From Iris pallida (taxonomy: Eukaryota; Streptophyta; Magnoliopsida; Asparagales; Iridaceae), in NCBI GenBank assembly GCA_029216955.1, contig JANAVB010044018.1, positions 225,172 through 289,171 on the forward strand: a stretch of DNA of 64,000 nucleotides, written 5' to 3'. The notes below the pieces were generated by a model that saw only the letters and a program-made list of their open reading frames with translations, was not told where the DNA came from and did no database searches. The translations under genes were made by a program, and so were the position numbers. This document shows positions 46,961-57,538 of the stretch, one piece after another; positions within the stretch are counted from its first letter, which is position 1, and every line of letters starts with the position of its first letter.

Positions 46961-48540
46961 CAGTGGCTAAAGCTTTCATTGAAATACAAGAGGATAGGTG
47001 GAACCGGGAGATAGCCCGAGTTCCTACAAACTGTGGGCGGAACCCCTGACAGTCATCCTGACGCGTCGCGTCTAAACAAAAATTACTACTCGATTTTTTT
47101 AACAAGAAAACCGAAATTCGACAAGAATCAAAAAATGGAACAAACAAAGGTGGAGGCATATGCGCAGCCCAAAGTGGGGCACACATCCCAGTGGAGGGTG
47201 TGGGCTCGCAGCCCTGAGATTTTGTTTTTTTTTTCAAACTGAATTATGAACCGTAATTCAAAATTCAAACGGTCAACGGGAGCAGTGCCCCAGCGCGCGG
47301 GACCCAAGGGCGGGCTAACCCTGCACGTGGAAGCCGAGGGGGGACTGACCCACTGCCCGAAAGGAAAAGGGCACATGGCCCGAGGCGGACGGACCGGTGC
47401 CCGAGGGCGGGCGCGCCGCTCGAGGGCAGCTCCCGGGAGCCGCCTAGCGCGACGCCGGCGAATGGAGGCACGGACCGGGGGAACTGGAAGGGAGGGTGGG
47501 AGAGGGGAGGGACGACGGGGACGGGGGCGGCGGAGGGGAGGGGCCCTACCACCGGGGGGGGTTATCCCGCAGCCTGCGGCGGAGGACAACACTGGAGGAG
47601 GGAAGGGCGGCGCGTGGGGCGATGGGGGCAGAGATCGATCGTCCGACGCCGGGACGGGAGAGGGACTGCCAACGCCATGGACGGAGGGGGAAGGAGGGGA
47701 GACTGCCGAGGCCGGGGACGACGGTAGGAGGGACACCGGAGGGGTGAGGAAGGGGGGAAGAGGCGGATGGGGACGCCGCTACTGGGCCAGCGGCCGGTGC
47801 CGGCAGGGGAGCCTCGGCGAAGACGGCTGGCCACTGCACGGAGGCCCGTGATGGCCGCTGCGTTGCCACCAAAGCTCGCAAGGGGATGGCTACCGACGGA
47901 GAGGAAGAGATGGCGGCCTGCGCGGGAGGAGAGGAGACGGCGCAAGCTAGCCACTTGAGCTGTAAGAACGCGGCCATGGCAGAAGGGGGCGACACCGCTG
48001 GGGACGCCGTCGCAGCTGGAGTGGGCGCGAGCGGGGGGAGGGCTGGGGGAAGCGCCGAAAGAGTGGTCGCGCTAGCCGGAGGAGGCTCGCTCACCGTAGG
48101 ATGCGCGCAAACCGGAGGAGACGTACCCGGCGGAGCCTCCAGGGGGACGACCGGGGGAAGGGTCTCTCCGGGCTGGACAGCGGCCGACGAAGGGGCGACG
48201 GAGCGCGAGCCGGGAAGAGGCCCGAGGATGGAGGGGGCCGGGAAGGATCTAGGGGGACGCTCATGGGGGGCTTGCGCCGTCACCGGGAGCACCGGGGATG
48301 GCGACTGCGGCGAGGACCGCAGCAGTGAGGGCAAGCGGCGACGTGCTGCCACGCTTGGGCCCAGGAGGAGGGGGCCTGCGGGCGAGGGCCGCTGGAGATG
48401 TTAGAGGGGCTCCACTGCCAACTGGCCAGAGCGCCTGGGACGAAGGCCGGCCCCGCCCACCACCCGAGAAGAAGACCGGGGGGGGGGGGGGGGTGGGGGT
48501 GGGTGGGTGGGGGAAATAAGGGCCGGCTGCTCTGCCCATC
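46961..48540 (-). mobile_element. Minus-strand LINE-like remnant, GC-rich
   Basis: On the minus strand the segment ends with ...TTTCAATGAAAGC, TTTAGCCACTGTTC and then (TA)n, like the 3' end of plant L1-type LINEs. Upstream is very GC-rich DNA (47250-48480). A 268-residue Pro/Ser/Ala-rich frame (48352-47546) lies there, as does a shorter overlapping one. This could be the variable tail of a LINE ORF1, but no zinc knuckle, endonuclease or RT motif was found. It is probably internally deleted. Confidence 0.45.
48478..48513 (+). repeat. Poly-G / G-quadruplex-prone tract
   Basis: Sixteen G in a row are followed by four further G runs of 3-5 separated by single T. It satisfies the usual G3+N1-7 quadruplex pattern several times. 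Confidence 0.9.
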
Positions 48541-48587
48541 CTCTATTTTTGTATTATTTATTTATTTACATATATAAATATAATAAA

Positions 48588-48591
<4 letters not shown>

Positions 48592-48664
<73 letters not shown>
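48592..48664. repeat. (AT)n array between two LINE remnants
   Basis: About 70 bases of AT repeats end exactly where the plus-strand LINE sequence starts. Confidence 0.9.
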
Positions 48665-48667
<3 letters not shown>

Positions 48668-50279
48668 AACATCAAGCAGCTGCTTTTGAGATACCAGCAT
48701 TCGTCCGGCCAACGCATCAATGATAGGAAGAGTTGCATCTATACCCACGAGGACAGCGCCGCGGCGACGAAGACGGCACTGGCGGCTTGCCCGGGATTCC
48801 CCGTCTCCTCGCCTCCTTTTAACTATTTGGGCTGCCCGATTCACTACGGGAGGAGAAAGGTTGTCTTCTTCGAACCGTTCATCTCCAAGATCCAGTCGAG
48901 GGTCAGAGGGTGGCAGCACAACTCCCTCTCAATCGGTGGTCGCCTTATCCTCCTCAGACACGTGCTATGTTCGATGCCTATTTATGTTTTGGCAGCATGT
49001 CATCCACCGAAGAAGGTCATAGAGGTAATTGAGCACTCTTTTGACAGGTTTCTTTGGGCCACTCGTAGGTCGTCGAGCGTATGCGGTGGACAAGCTAGGA
49101 GACCATTGCGAGGCCCACCGGGGAGGGGGGTCTTGGGATCTTTAACATCGGCGACATGGTCACCGCCCTATCGGTGAAGCTCTGGTGGCGGGTGCGGACC
49201 GAATCCACCTTATGGACCGACTTCATGAGGGCGTCGTACTTCCCGCGTATACACCCAACTTTGGCCGGCATCAACAACAGCAGCTCCTGCGGGTGGCGCC
49301 GTCTCATCATTGGTCAGGCTTGCGGCGAACCCCATATTCATATGGAGCTTGGCTGTGGCGACGTGGACACACTTGCCGAGAACTGGACCGGGAGAACGGT
49401 ACCGCTTCGTCCGACGATACAGCAGCGTAGGCCAGCGCTATTGGTTCACCAACTTCAGGCGGACGGGAGCTGGGACCCTGCAACGTATTGCCGATCTCTT
49501 CAGACAGGCCGTGGCGGACGGGATTGTCGAGGACGACCTCCAGCTATCGGGCCAGGAAGACTCGTTCAGGTGGCGGCCGACTAGGGACGGGGCTTTCTCG
49601 ACGTGCTCGACCTGGGAGGTTAGTAGGACCAGTCTTCCGGGCCCGACCGGTCCGTTTCCAGTTTGGGGTAGACGGATTCCAACCAAGTGGTCGATCCTTC
49701 AGTGGCGGGTAGTCAGACACAAGCTTCCAACGGATGACTGGCTCCAGCGGGTCGGGTATGCCATTGCCTCTAAGTGTCACTGCTATGACACTCCTGATGT
49801 CGAGAGCCTTGATCACACCTTCTCCTCCGACAATCTCGCGGTCGGGCTTTGGGATCACTTTCAGTCGACTCGCGGAATCACCGGCGGAGGACTTCTCCTC
49901 TCCCAGCGGCTTGCGGCTTGGGGAAACACACGGATAGACCAAAATGACATCATGGCGTCGGCGATCATCTAGGTTTTATGGAAGAGCCGTAACAAGCATC
50001 GATATGAAGACCTTTCCTACGCCTATTCGCTACTCCAGCTGACTTGCGAAGTGGAGCAGCAACGCTCGAAGGTATGGGCCCCCCATTGTAGGGTCGGGTC
50101 CCTCGTGGGCGCGAGGGAGGGACTAGGGTGAAGTTTTGGGTCCCCGAGCTATTTTGGTTTATGAGTTTTGCATGTGGCTAGGCTTTTTTCGTCGGCCACA
50201 GGGCGTGGCGTGCTGTGCACTTTTGTGGCCCCCTCATGTAACCGTTTTGATTTCACATTATATATAGAATTTAGTTTCT

Positions 50280-50282
<3 letters not shown>
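48665..50282 (+). pseudogene. 5'-truncated L1-type LINE: RT tail and zf-RVT
   Basis: The first frame (about 48686-49177) shows SGQRIN, FNYLGCPIHYGRRKVVFFEP and GGRLILLRHVLCSMPIYVL, the thumb-side region of plant LINE RT, downstream of the catalytic YADD. The zf-RVT region (49310-49972) shows FRWRPTRDGAFSTCSTW, IPTKWSILQWRVVRHKLPTDDWL and a C-x-C/H-type segment. Frame changes occur between and within these. The missing 5' part fits target-primed reverse transcription that stopped early. It ends in an AT array at 50283. Confidence 0.85.

Positions 50283-50361
<79 letters not shown>
50283..50361. repeat. (AT)n array at the LINE 3' end
   Basis: About 39 AT units follow the LINE 3' sequence directly. 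Confidence 0.9.
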
Positions 50362-50364
<3 letters not shown>

Positions 50365-50599
50365 TCAATAGACTAAAACATAAATATATAACATTGAATA
50401 AAATAGACTATTTATTCAATAAACTAAAACACAATATATAACCATGAATAAAATAGACTCAAACACACATATTTAAACAAAAAACTATTTTCTCAAACTA
50501 TGGAGTAACGACAAACTTCTCCAATAGAGTACATTTATATAAATCCCTCAAATGATACATAAACTCCACAAAGTCATACAAACACATCCAGTACAATAA

Positions 50600-52195
50600 T
50601 AAATTATACAAAATTCTCGTAGATATCAAATAGCTGGTGGAGGAGGTGGCAGAGGCAGAGGCGGCTGTTCGCACGCATATAACTGTGCCATCACCAAACT
50701 AATAAACCGATGTAGGTCCTGAGTAAGACCATAACCTATAACAGTCGTTGGCATGACAGAAGGCGTTGTGGTCGAAGTAAGAGCCGGTGCAGTAGACGAT
50801 GTGGTCGAAGAAAGAGCCGGTGTAGGAGGCATTGTGGTCGAAGAAGGAGCCGATGCAGAAGGCGCTGAGGTCGAAGCAAGAACCGGTGCAGTGGTAGCTG
50901 GAATCAGACCACAAGTGTCTAGAACGTGGATCACCTAGGTCATCTGACCCTGTAGGGCCACCAATATCTGTGTAATCTTTTCCAAACTATAGGTTCCGGT
51001 AGTAACGTCAGGCTGTGTATCTGCCGAAGGAGGTGGAGGTGAAGGTGGAGATAGAGGAGGAGCTCTGGAGAAAATGGACGGCTGGGATGCTAACAATCAG
51101 GTACTGTACTTGCTCTTGCCTTTTCCTCTTCCGACAGCTTGTATCCACAAGTCTTTCCCCGAGCTCCCCCACGGCAAACCCCCCAGCAGTACTCCCTTCC
51201 TCACTCGACTCTTTATAGTCTCATACGTCTCCTATATTTATATAGGTAAATAGATTTAGAGTTAATATTCATATTTTAGTTACTATTAAGTATTGTTATG
51301 GTTAAGGTCTCATATGTCTCCTATATTTGTCTTTGATTTTTAATGCTAATTAGGGTTATGGTTAGGATATTTAGAGTTAGGACTAACTATTTAGTTAAAA
51401 TAAATATAGTTAGGTACAAAGAAGAATTTAATTAGATATGACTGAGAAAACTTACATAGGCTTTGGTCGTCTGATCATCTACGAGCTTTCCATCATTCTT
51501 TCGCTTATGGGTACGCTCTAAAACTTGTGGAAAGTCGACGGCGTTCGGGAGTTCGCCTGTCCTTCGACCTCCTCACACTGTAACAATTAAACAACAATTA
51601 ATAACTAAACATTAAAATTAAACAATTAAAAATAACAAGTAAGAATACTCACCATCCGTCAATAATGCTATGAAATTGGGATAGATCCACCCGTGTGGTG
51701 ACCGCCCTTAGCACGGGCAACCTTTGCCTTCTCGCACATAGCCTTATAGGCTGGAGTGTCCATCTTCTTTATCTCCTCCCAAATTCCTCCTTTAACAACC
51801 CTTTGTGATGATCTCCAGGGAGTGTAGCCAACGCCTTCTGGTCGTTGACCTTATTTCTCAACCTTTTGTTGGTGACAAACTTGTAACACTTCTGGATTGC
51901 TTGATCTCTGTCCGTCGACCACCAGTACAACTTCTACAAATTAGGAAAAAAATAAAAAGAAAAAAGAAAATATTTAAGAAATATTGTAAATAAAGACAAT
52001 ATTATTTAGGCATACCCCAAGCATATCTAGCCAAGTAAATCGTCTATCAAGTGGGATGTCTCCGAAGTTCAGATAGGGACCATGGAATTAACGATGCATC
52101 AAGTTACACAAATCTCTCTAATCCTAGAGAAAAAAGAACGTGGAATAAGTAAACAGTGTACCATTAGAAAATAAAGAGAGTATGAATAAATTGAA
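50600..52195 (-). pseudogene. Ptta/En-Spm (TNP1-like) protein remnant
   Basis: Minus-strand pieces, in order, are FHGPYLNFGDIPLDRR (about 52095-52045), WWSTDRDQAIQKCYKFVTNKRLRNKV (split by introns or stops, 51925-51850), the HTGGS-type motif of the Ptta family (about 51700-51680), GGFAVGELGERLVDTSCRKRKR (51185-51120) and a Ser/Thr/Pro/Ala-rich C-terminus (50934-50629). This order fits the plant transposase Ptta/En/Spm family (PF03004) that accompanies tnp2 in CACTA elements. Stops and frame changes make it a pseudogene. Confidence 0.6.
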
Positions 52196-52200
52196 GTACG

Positions 52201-53087
52201 TGTAGGCAACTCTAGAGGAGGGTGAATAGAGTACTTGTATCAATAATGAATAATTAAAAAATTAACTCTATTCAATCCCAACTAGCAAATGATTAATCAG
52301 AGTATAAGTGCGGAAAGTAAATGAAGATCACAGAGCATACGCAGACACAGTAATTTTTAACCTGGTTTTCCTCGTAGAGGACTAGTCCAGGCCTAAGAAC
52401 TCTAGCTCAGGATTGAAATCTACTATTTGTGAAATAGCTTTACAATCACATGCCCTTACTCAGAAGAGCACGCCAACTTCTTGAAAGATCGCTAAGGCAA
52501 AACTTGGAATTTTCTAAGTGACTTCTTCAAGACTCTTGCACACAAACTTCTAATTGATTCGCACCGAGTACCTTGTAGGCTTGGGAAGTTTTGTGGCTAG
52601 TAGATGAGAAGAGTATAGCTCTTTAGGATGTATAGTCTATAGGAGTAGAAGAGAAGAGAAGATTAGATGATTTGAAATGGGAAAAAAGGGTGCCTATATA
52701 TACTAGTTCTAGGAGGCAGAGTTCGGCCAGAACTTTGTCCAAAATATTCAAAATTTGACCGTTGGACAACTTGCAATGAGCAATCCCTAAAAATTAGCTC
52801 CTGGAAATCAGGGGACAGAGTTCGGCCCGAACTCTGTATGGGAGCAGAGTTCGGCCCGAACTCTGCCTCCTTGGAGAAGAATGCTCATGGGCAGTTGTAG
52901 GGCTTTGGCAGTTTGGCTTTTTGTTTGTGGAGCTTTTGGTTATCTAGTCTATGGTTGAGGTACTCACTGCGACTCAACGTACAATAACCTAGACTTAATA
53001 AAAGTGTAAAAAAATATATACTTCTAATTACAAGTTCCAGCAGTATTCGTCGTGCAGTCGTTGATGATGATTGCCTGACTTGATATG
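52201..53087 (-). mobile_element. Copia-type LTR related to 54091-55035
   Basis: It begins TGTAGGCAACTCTAGAGG and follows 54091-54960 block by block (GGTTTTCCTCGTAGAGGACT, CTTGCACACAA, palindromes). A minus-strand TATA (TATATAGGCACCC) lies at about 52691-52703. The right end and TSD were not resolved, so it may be a truncated or solo LTR. Confidence 0.65.
52717..52866. promoter_or_regulatory. Palindrome cluster upstream of a minus-strand TATA
   Basis: 52815-52837 has perfect 11-base arms ACAGAGTTCGG/CCGAACTCTGT around C, and 52844-52866 has GCAGAGTTCGG/CCGAACTCTGC. A weaker copy lies at 52717-52737. The first is about 15 bases upstream of the TATA on the minus strand. Confidence 0.8.
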
Positions 53088-53901
53088 TGTAGCCTCCCTT
53101 CCCAGAATTCTTGAAGTATTATTTTTGCTTATTAGATTTAAGTGGTGATTTTGAGATGTTTTTTCTAAATATTTATTTAGTTAAATATTACGGTAGGTAC
53201 CTTTAGCCATGGTTGAGTTTTGAGGTACCAGACGACTAGGAATCATGGCACGAATAGTGCAGTGGCGTGCCTTGACCAGTGTATTAGTCATGCCAAGGAA
53301 GACCCAGCCATAAGTGTGTTCTAACTAAGAAAATCAGGCCAAGTTACGAGTTAATCCCTATAAATAGTTTAATTAGTTATTTATTATTAATTGGACTTTT
53401 AGGATTTCGGTTATACCAAACTAGTCCGGACTGGGCCCAAACCGTGCCCAAGCCCGTGTAGGCTTATAGTAAGTCCTAGGACGTCCATGACGATATACTT
53501 TGAGTGTGTACTGCTGCCTTGTTTTAAGTATCTAATAAATATTTTCATAGAATACATGTTATATATATAATATATGTATTCAGTTATTTTGATTGAATAA
53601 TTATTCTTGGAAATATGATTATCCTTGTGCATTTTAAGGTATTTAAATATAAATGTGTACATATTTAGATTATGGTGCCTATTTAATAATTGAATATATG
53701 TTTTCATTATTATTAGAAAGGTTAGATAAAATATATTTTATCTCATATGTATTGTATGGTATGTATATTCTTCTATTGATATTATTAATAGTGCTTGTTT
53801 TGTATGAAATAGCTGCCAGGATATGTTTAAACCTTGGGTATAATTCAGTAATATTGTTAATGATATCATATTAAATATATATATTATATATATCTATAGA
53901 T

Positions 53902-53914
53902 NNNNNNNNNNNNN
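53902..53914. other. Assembly gap (13 N)
   Basis: The run of N lies after an AT-rich stretch. Sequence to the left belongs to the family-D-like LTR and sequence to the right to a copia interior, so the gap hides an element junction and probably most of a retrotransposon. Confidence 0.98.
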
Positions 53915-54090
53915 ACTTAAGATAGAAGCTCATCCTTATTTTCCAATATGTATAGTTAGTTCCATCAAATAGGGGAGGCCTATGAGTGGACTGACCTTCA
54001 CCATGATTGGAAATCAAGGATTGTGTGGTTGCCATGGATCAGCTCTTAGGATGTTAGTCCTTAAAAAGAGAACAGAGCTCTGATACCAAT
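53915..54090 (-). mobile_element. Copia leader fragment with primer site
   Basis: The minus-strand TGGTATCAGAGCTC (54075-54088) is an initiator-Met primer site two bases inside the LTR at 54091. The remaining 160 bases would be leader or start of gag; the rest is lost at the gap. Confidence 0.75.
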
Positions 54091-55035
54091 TGAAGAACAG
54101 TTTGGCAACTCTAGAGGGGGGTGAATAGAGTATATATAGAAAAATGACCAATTAAAAATAACTCTTTCACCAATAAAAAATAATCAGAGTAAAGTGCGGA
54201 AAATAAAAGGAGATTAAAAGAGCATACGCAAACACAATAATTTTAACCTGGTTTCCCTCGTGGAGGACTAGTCCAGGCCTGAGAACTCTAGCTCAGGATT
54301 CAAATCCACTATTTGTGAAATAGTAGTTTACAACCGTGCCTTTACTTCAGAAGAGCACGTCAACTTCTAACAGAGGATCGCAGTGGCGATTTGCTTGGAA
54401 TTGTCCAAGCGACTTCTTCGACTCTTGCACAAGAATCCTAACTGAGAGATGCTGAGCACTCGAGACTTAGGAGGCTTGTGGCTAGTAGATGGGAAGGGTA
54501 TGGCTTATTTCAGCTATAAGAGAGAAGAGAAGAGAAGATTGGATGGTTTAGAATGAGAAAATTCATGCCCTATTTATAGTATTTTTATAGGCAGAATTCG
54601 GCCAGAATTCGGGTAGGAAAATTCAAATATTTGGCCGTTGGACAACTAGCAACCAGCTAACCCTAAAATTAGGGTTCCTGATTTCTAGGGGACAGAGTTC
54701 GGCCCGAACTCTGTGTGGAGGCAGAGTTCGGCCCGAACTCTGTCTCCAGAGCACAGAGTGGTTCAAAGGGGATTTTTGGGCAGTGTTTGGTTCAGTGGAG
54801 CTTGGGATTTTGGGTAGGCTGTAGACTAAGTGTCAAGAGCTCAGCATGACTCAGAGTACACAAGTCTAGACTCAATAAAAATATAAAATACAGACTCGAA
54901 AACACACTGAGAACCAGAGACTGAGCTGTCGTCTGTCTTGAACGGAATGCAGACGTCGTGTGTCGTATTGAATTAATACAGACATTATTTAGTCAATGTA
55001 GTCAATATTTGGTTGACTGTGACTTTGTGTCAACA
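54091..55035 (-). repeat. 5' LTR of a truncated copia element
   Basis: On the minus strand it starts TGTTGACACAAAGTC and ends GTTCTTCA, directly followed by the primer site. TATA (CTATAAATAGGGC) is at about 54569-54581. Three palindromes lie just upstream of it. The 3' LTR of the same insertion is not seen. Confidence 0.85.
54592..54742. promoter_or_regulatory. Palindrome cluster upstream of a minus-strand TATA
   Basis: Perfect copies are at 54692-54714 (arms ACAGAGTTCGG/CCGAACTCTGT) and 54722-54742 (CAGAGTTCGG/CCGAACTCTG). A degraded copy is at 54592-54612, about ten bases upstream of the TATA. Confidence 0.8.
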
Positions 55036-56039
55036 CTGTCATGAGATGTTACTCCTGGTTATCCTGGTATACTGGTACATATCTCGTTATTGTTCTTGTA
55101 CTTGTATAGACACCGATTCCTAAGGGGTTTGCTACCTTCTTAGAGAATCCCGTGTTTTAACGTACTATGGTTGGATCCACTATATTAGTCGGAAGATGGG
55201 GAGATATTAGGAGATTATGTGATAATTCCTTACTTCTTTACTCACTTGTGCATAGCTCACCCTCGCCACACGTAGGGTGTAGCCAGGCCTCACTTGTACT
55301 TGTGCATAGCTTCCGTGTATGGTCGGACTGATTACAGGTTTACCTGTGCTTGTACTTGTGTATAGCCGATCATATGGATAGCCTGTTCCTAGTCCCAAGT
55401 CGATCACATAATAAACTAATATCTCAAATCATTATCTAGTAGTAGTACATGCTCTATTTCAGATTATTACCTGCTGTTATACTGTACTCCTAATTACTTA
55501 TAATACATTATTACCATGACATGCTCACATGATTTTCCTGTTTTTTTTACTATTCAGTTCTACTTGTCCATCATGTACTTCATTGCTTTCTGTTAATTAT
55601 AGATTTTGTCAATTTAATAGAACCACTGTTAGTTTATGTACTTCGCTCCAATCCTGACTGGATAACCATATTTTAGGAGTTGTTATGTCCCACATACTTG
55701 GACTACATGACGATGCTAGCTGAGATAGATTCTCGATGTTCCATTTACCGTATGTTTTCTATCTGGGAGCTCTAGGCCATTATTCCTTATCTAGATTTGT
55801 GTTTCGTTATCGGGTTTGTCTCCGATACATTTCTGGTGTGTATGATCATTTGTAGCTTATGTTTGATCTAGAGTTACTACGATCATTCTTATTCATATCT
55901 GCCTTAGTCGTATGTGATTTGAGTACTTGATGTCATTATAGATCATAAATGTTGTAGATATCTACTAGGTACTTGACAGCGTTCTACGACATGGCCCACG
56001 TACTTGTGCCCAAATATTCGGGTACGGGTCGTGACACCA

Positions 56040-56510
56040 TTGACGGAGCTTAGTATATTCTTCAGAGATCTTTATTCTACTAAGTTTCTCGTTGATCGTC
56101 TAGAAAAGCAAAAAAAGGATATTGCTATAATATTGTTCAAGCTCGAGAGGATGTTCCTTCCTAGATTCTTCGACTCAATGGAACATTTGCCAATTCATCT
56201 TTTCTATGATGCCCGTGTTGGTGGACCTATAAGTTATCGGTGGATTATTCGTTCGAGCGTCATTTGAACCACCTAATGGAAAAGGTAAAAACAAGGCACG
56301 GGTTAAGGTTCTATTTGTGAAGCATATGTTCTTAAGGATATTACAATTTTTGTTCCTTGTATTTCAAGCCTCGTGTTGCTACTAATTGAACGAGAGTCCC
56401 GAGAAATGACGACAGATATCGAAAATATAATGATGCAATACTGAAAGTATTCAATGCATTCGGAAAACCTTCAAGAAAAATAAAAAAAGTGATTATAGGA
56501 CCGTTGAGCA
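56040..56510 (+). pseudogene. CACTA tnp2 transposase remnant, part 1 (DUF4218)
   Basis: The frame shows LEKQKKDIAIILFKLERMF, FFDSMEHLPIHL and GGPISYRWI, followed after a frame change by the KNKARV and VPRNDDRY motifs. These are the DUF4218 region that follows the catalytic domain in plant CACTA tnp2 transposases. The catalytic domain itself would lie upstream, but a family-D-like LTR ends at 56036. The reading frame shifts at least once. The continuation lies at 57539 beyond an inserted LTR. Confidence 0.8.
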
Positions 56511-57538
56511 CCTCTAGAGGGGGTGAATAGAGTGTGTGCGAGTGCAGCCAAAATAATCACCAATTAAAATTTAACAGTTATAATCTATGGCAGAAAATAA
56601 GAGATAGTAATTTAAATTACAGTAAGTGATAGAAGATCAAAATCAGTAAACACCGCAATATATATTGGTTTTCCTCTCAGAGGACTAATCCAGTCGCGAG
56701 TACTCTTGCCCGCTGTTAATCTACTATTTGCAAGCTAAATAAGAGCTTGTCATCTCTTTACAACATCGTGCTTGGAGACAAGTGCACGACCAACTTCACA
56801 ACACCGTGCTTGGTAACGAGCGCACGACCGACTCCGAAAACTCAAATGTTTTCTGACTTGCAACCTCTTTACAACTATGTAAACCAAAGACTCTAAATCG
56901 AATAAGACGTTACCGGCTTTGGCTAAGAGTAGTATAGGTAAAATGTGAAAACTTTAGATCACTGAAAAAATACTTTAGGAATAGATAGAGAGAAGAGTGA
57001 ATGAGTGATTAAAAATGTAAAAATCCTTCTCTTTTTATAGTGTTTTTCTTGACCGAACTCGGGCAGAGTTCGGATGCTAAAATCTCGTATACGAACATTG
57101 GATGCAGGTTTGGAGGGAACTATTTTTCAAAAAACTCAGACCGAACTCGGCCAGAGTTCTATCAGAATTCTATCAAACTAGAATAGGATTTTTGGGGTCC
57201 AAATTGCATAGGGTTTGTGGGTTGTTTGGATATGTAGATTTAAGATGTAGGTAGGCTTTTTGGATAAGTAGACTGGGAGATAACCTAAGCCAGTAATATC
57301 CCGATCGATTTTACATTTGTATTTACTAGACTCAATAAAAGTAAAATACAGAAAAAATATAAAAGATGACTCGATCTGGATTCCGATACAATTTGCTTTT
57401 GGATGATGACTCTAATGCTTATTATAGATGTAGTACGTTCTTTGATATTGATTTTAGCGACCTGAAACATTATTTGCAGTTCGTATATTTTACATATCGA
57501 ATTAAGTCGTCATTGATTATCAAAATCAGGTGTGAACA
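56511..57538 (-). mobile_element. Copia-type solo LTR inside tnp2
   Basis: It shares CTCTAGAGGGGGTGAATAGAG and the later order of blocks with the LTRs at 52.2 and 54.1 kb. Flanks ATAGG (56506-56510) and TTAGG (57539-57543) are a one-mismatch TSD. The right end on the minus strand starts TGTTCACACCTG. A minus-strand TATAAAAAGAG lies at about 57028-57040. No internal region is attached. The left boundary could shift a few bases. Confidence 0.65.
57053..57160. promoter_or_regulatory. Variant palindromes upstream of a minus-strand TATA
   Basis: 57053-57073 has arms CCGAACTC/GAGTTCGG around GGGCA, the reverse arm order of the other LTRs. A second, decayed copy (CCGAACTCGGCCAGAGTTCT) is at 57141-57160. 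The first is about 15 bases from the TATA. Confidence 0.65.

Larger units (their letters stand above)
53088..56036 (+). mobile_element. Family-D-like LTR, interrupted by copia LTR and gap
   Basis: The right end is GGGTACGGGTCGTGACA at 56036, matching the end type of the LTR at 15516. The block at 55645 (CTTCGCTCCAATCCTGACTGG) is shared with element C in reverse. A CTATAAATAG box is at 53371-53380. The left end TGTAGCCTCCC at 53088 is tentative; the 5-base flanks do not match (atatg, ccatt). The copia LTR at 54091-55035 and its adjoining piece interrupt it. Confidence 0.5.

Noticed and set aside
47128..48539. Several overlapping long frames on both strands
   Set aside because: GC-rich DNA has few stops in any frame. 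All frames are low-complexity and overlap in opposite directions, so I do not report them as genes.
52201..55035. 52201-53087 and 54091-55035 as the two LTRs of one intact copia element
   Set aside because: Between them lies mainly family-D-like LTR sequence plus a gap, not a copia interior. They are better read as separate insertions, although the gap leaves some doubt.
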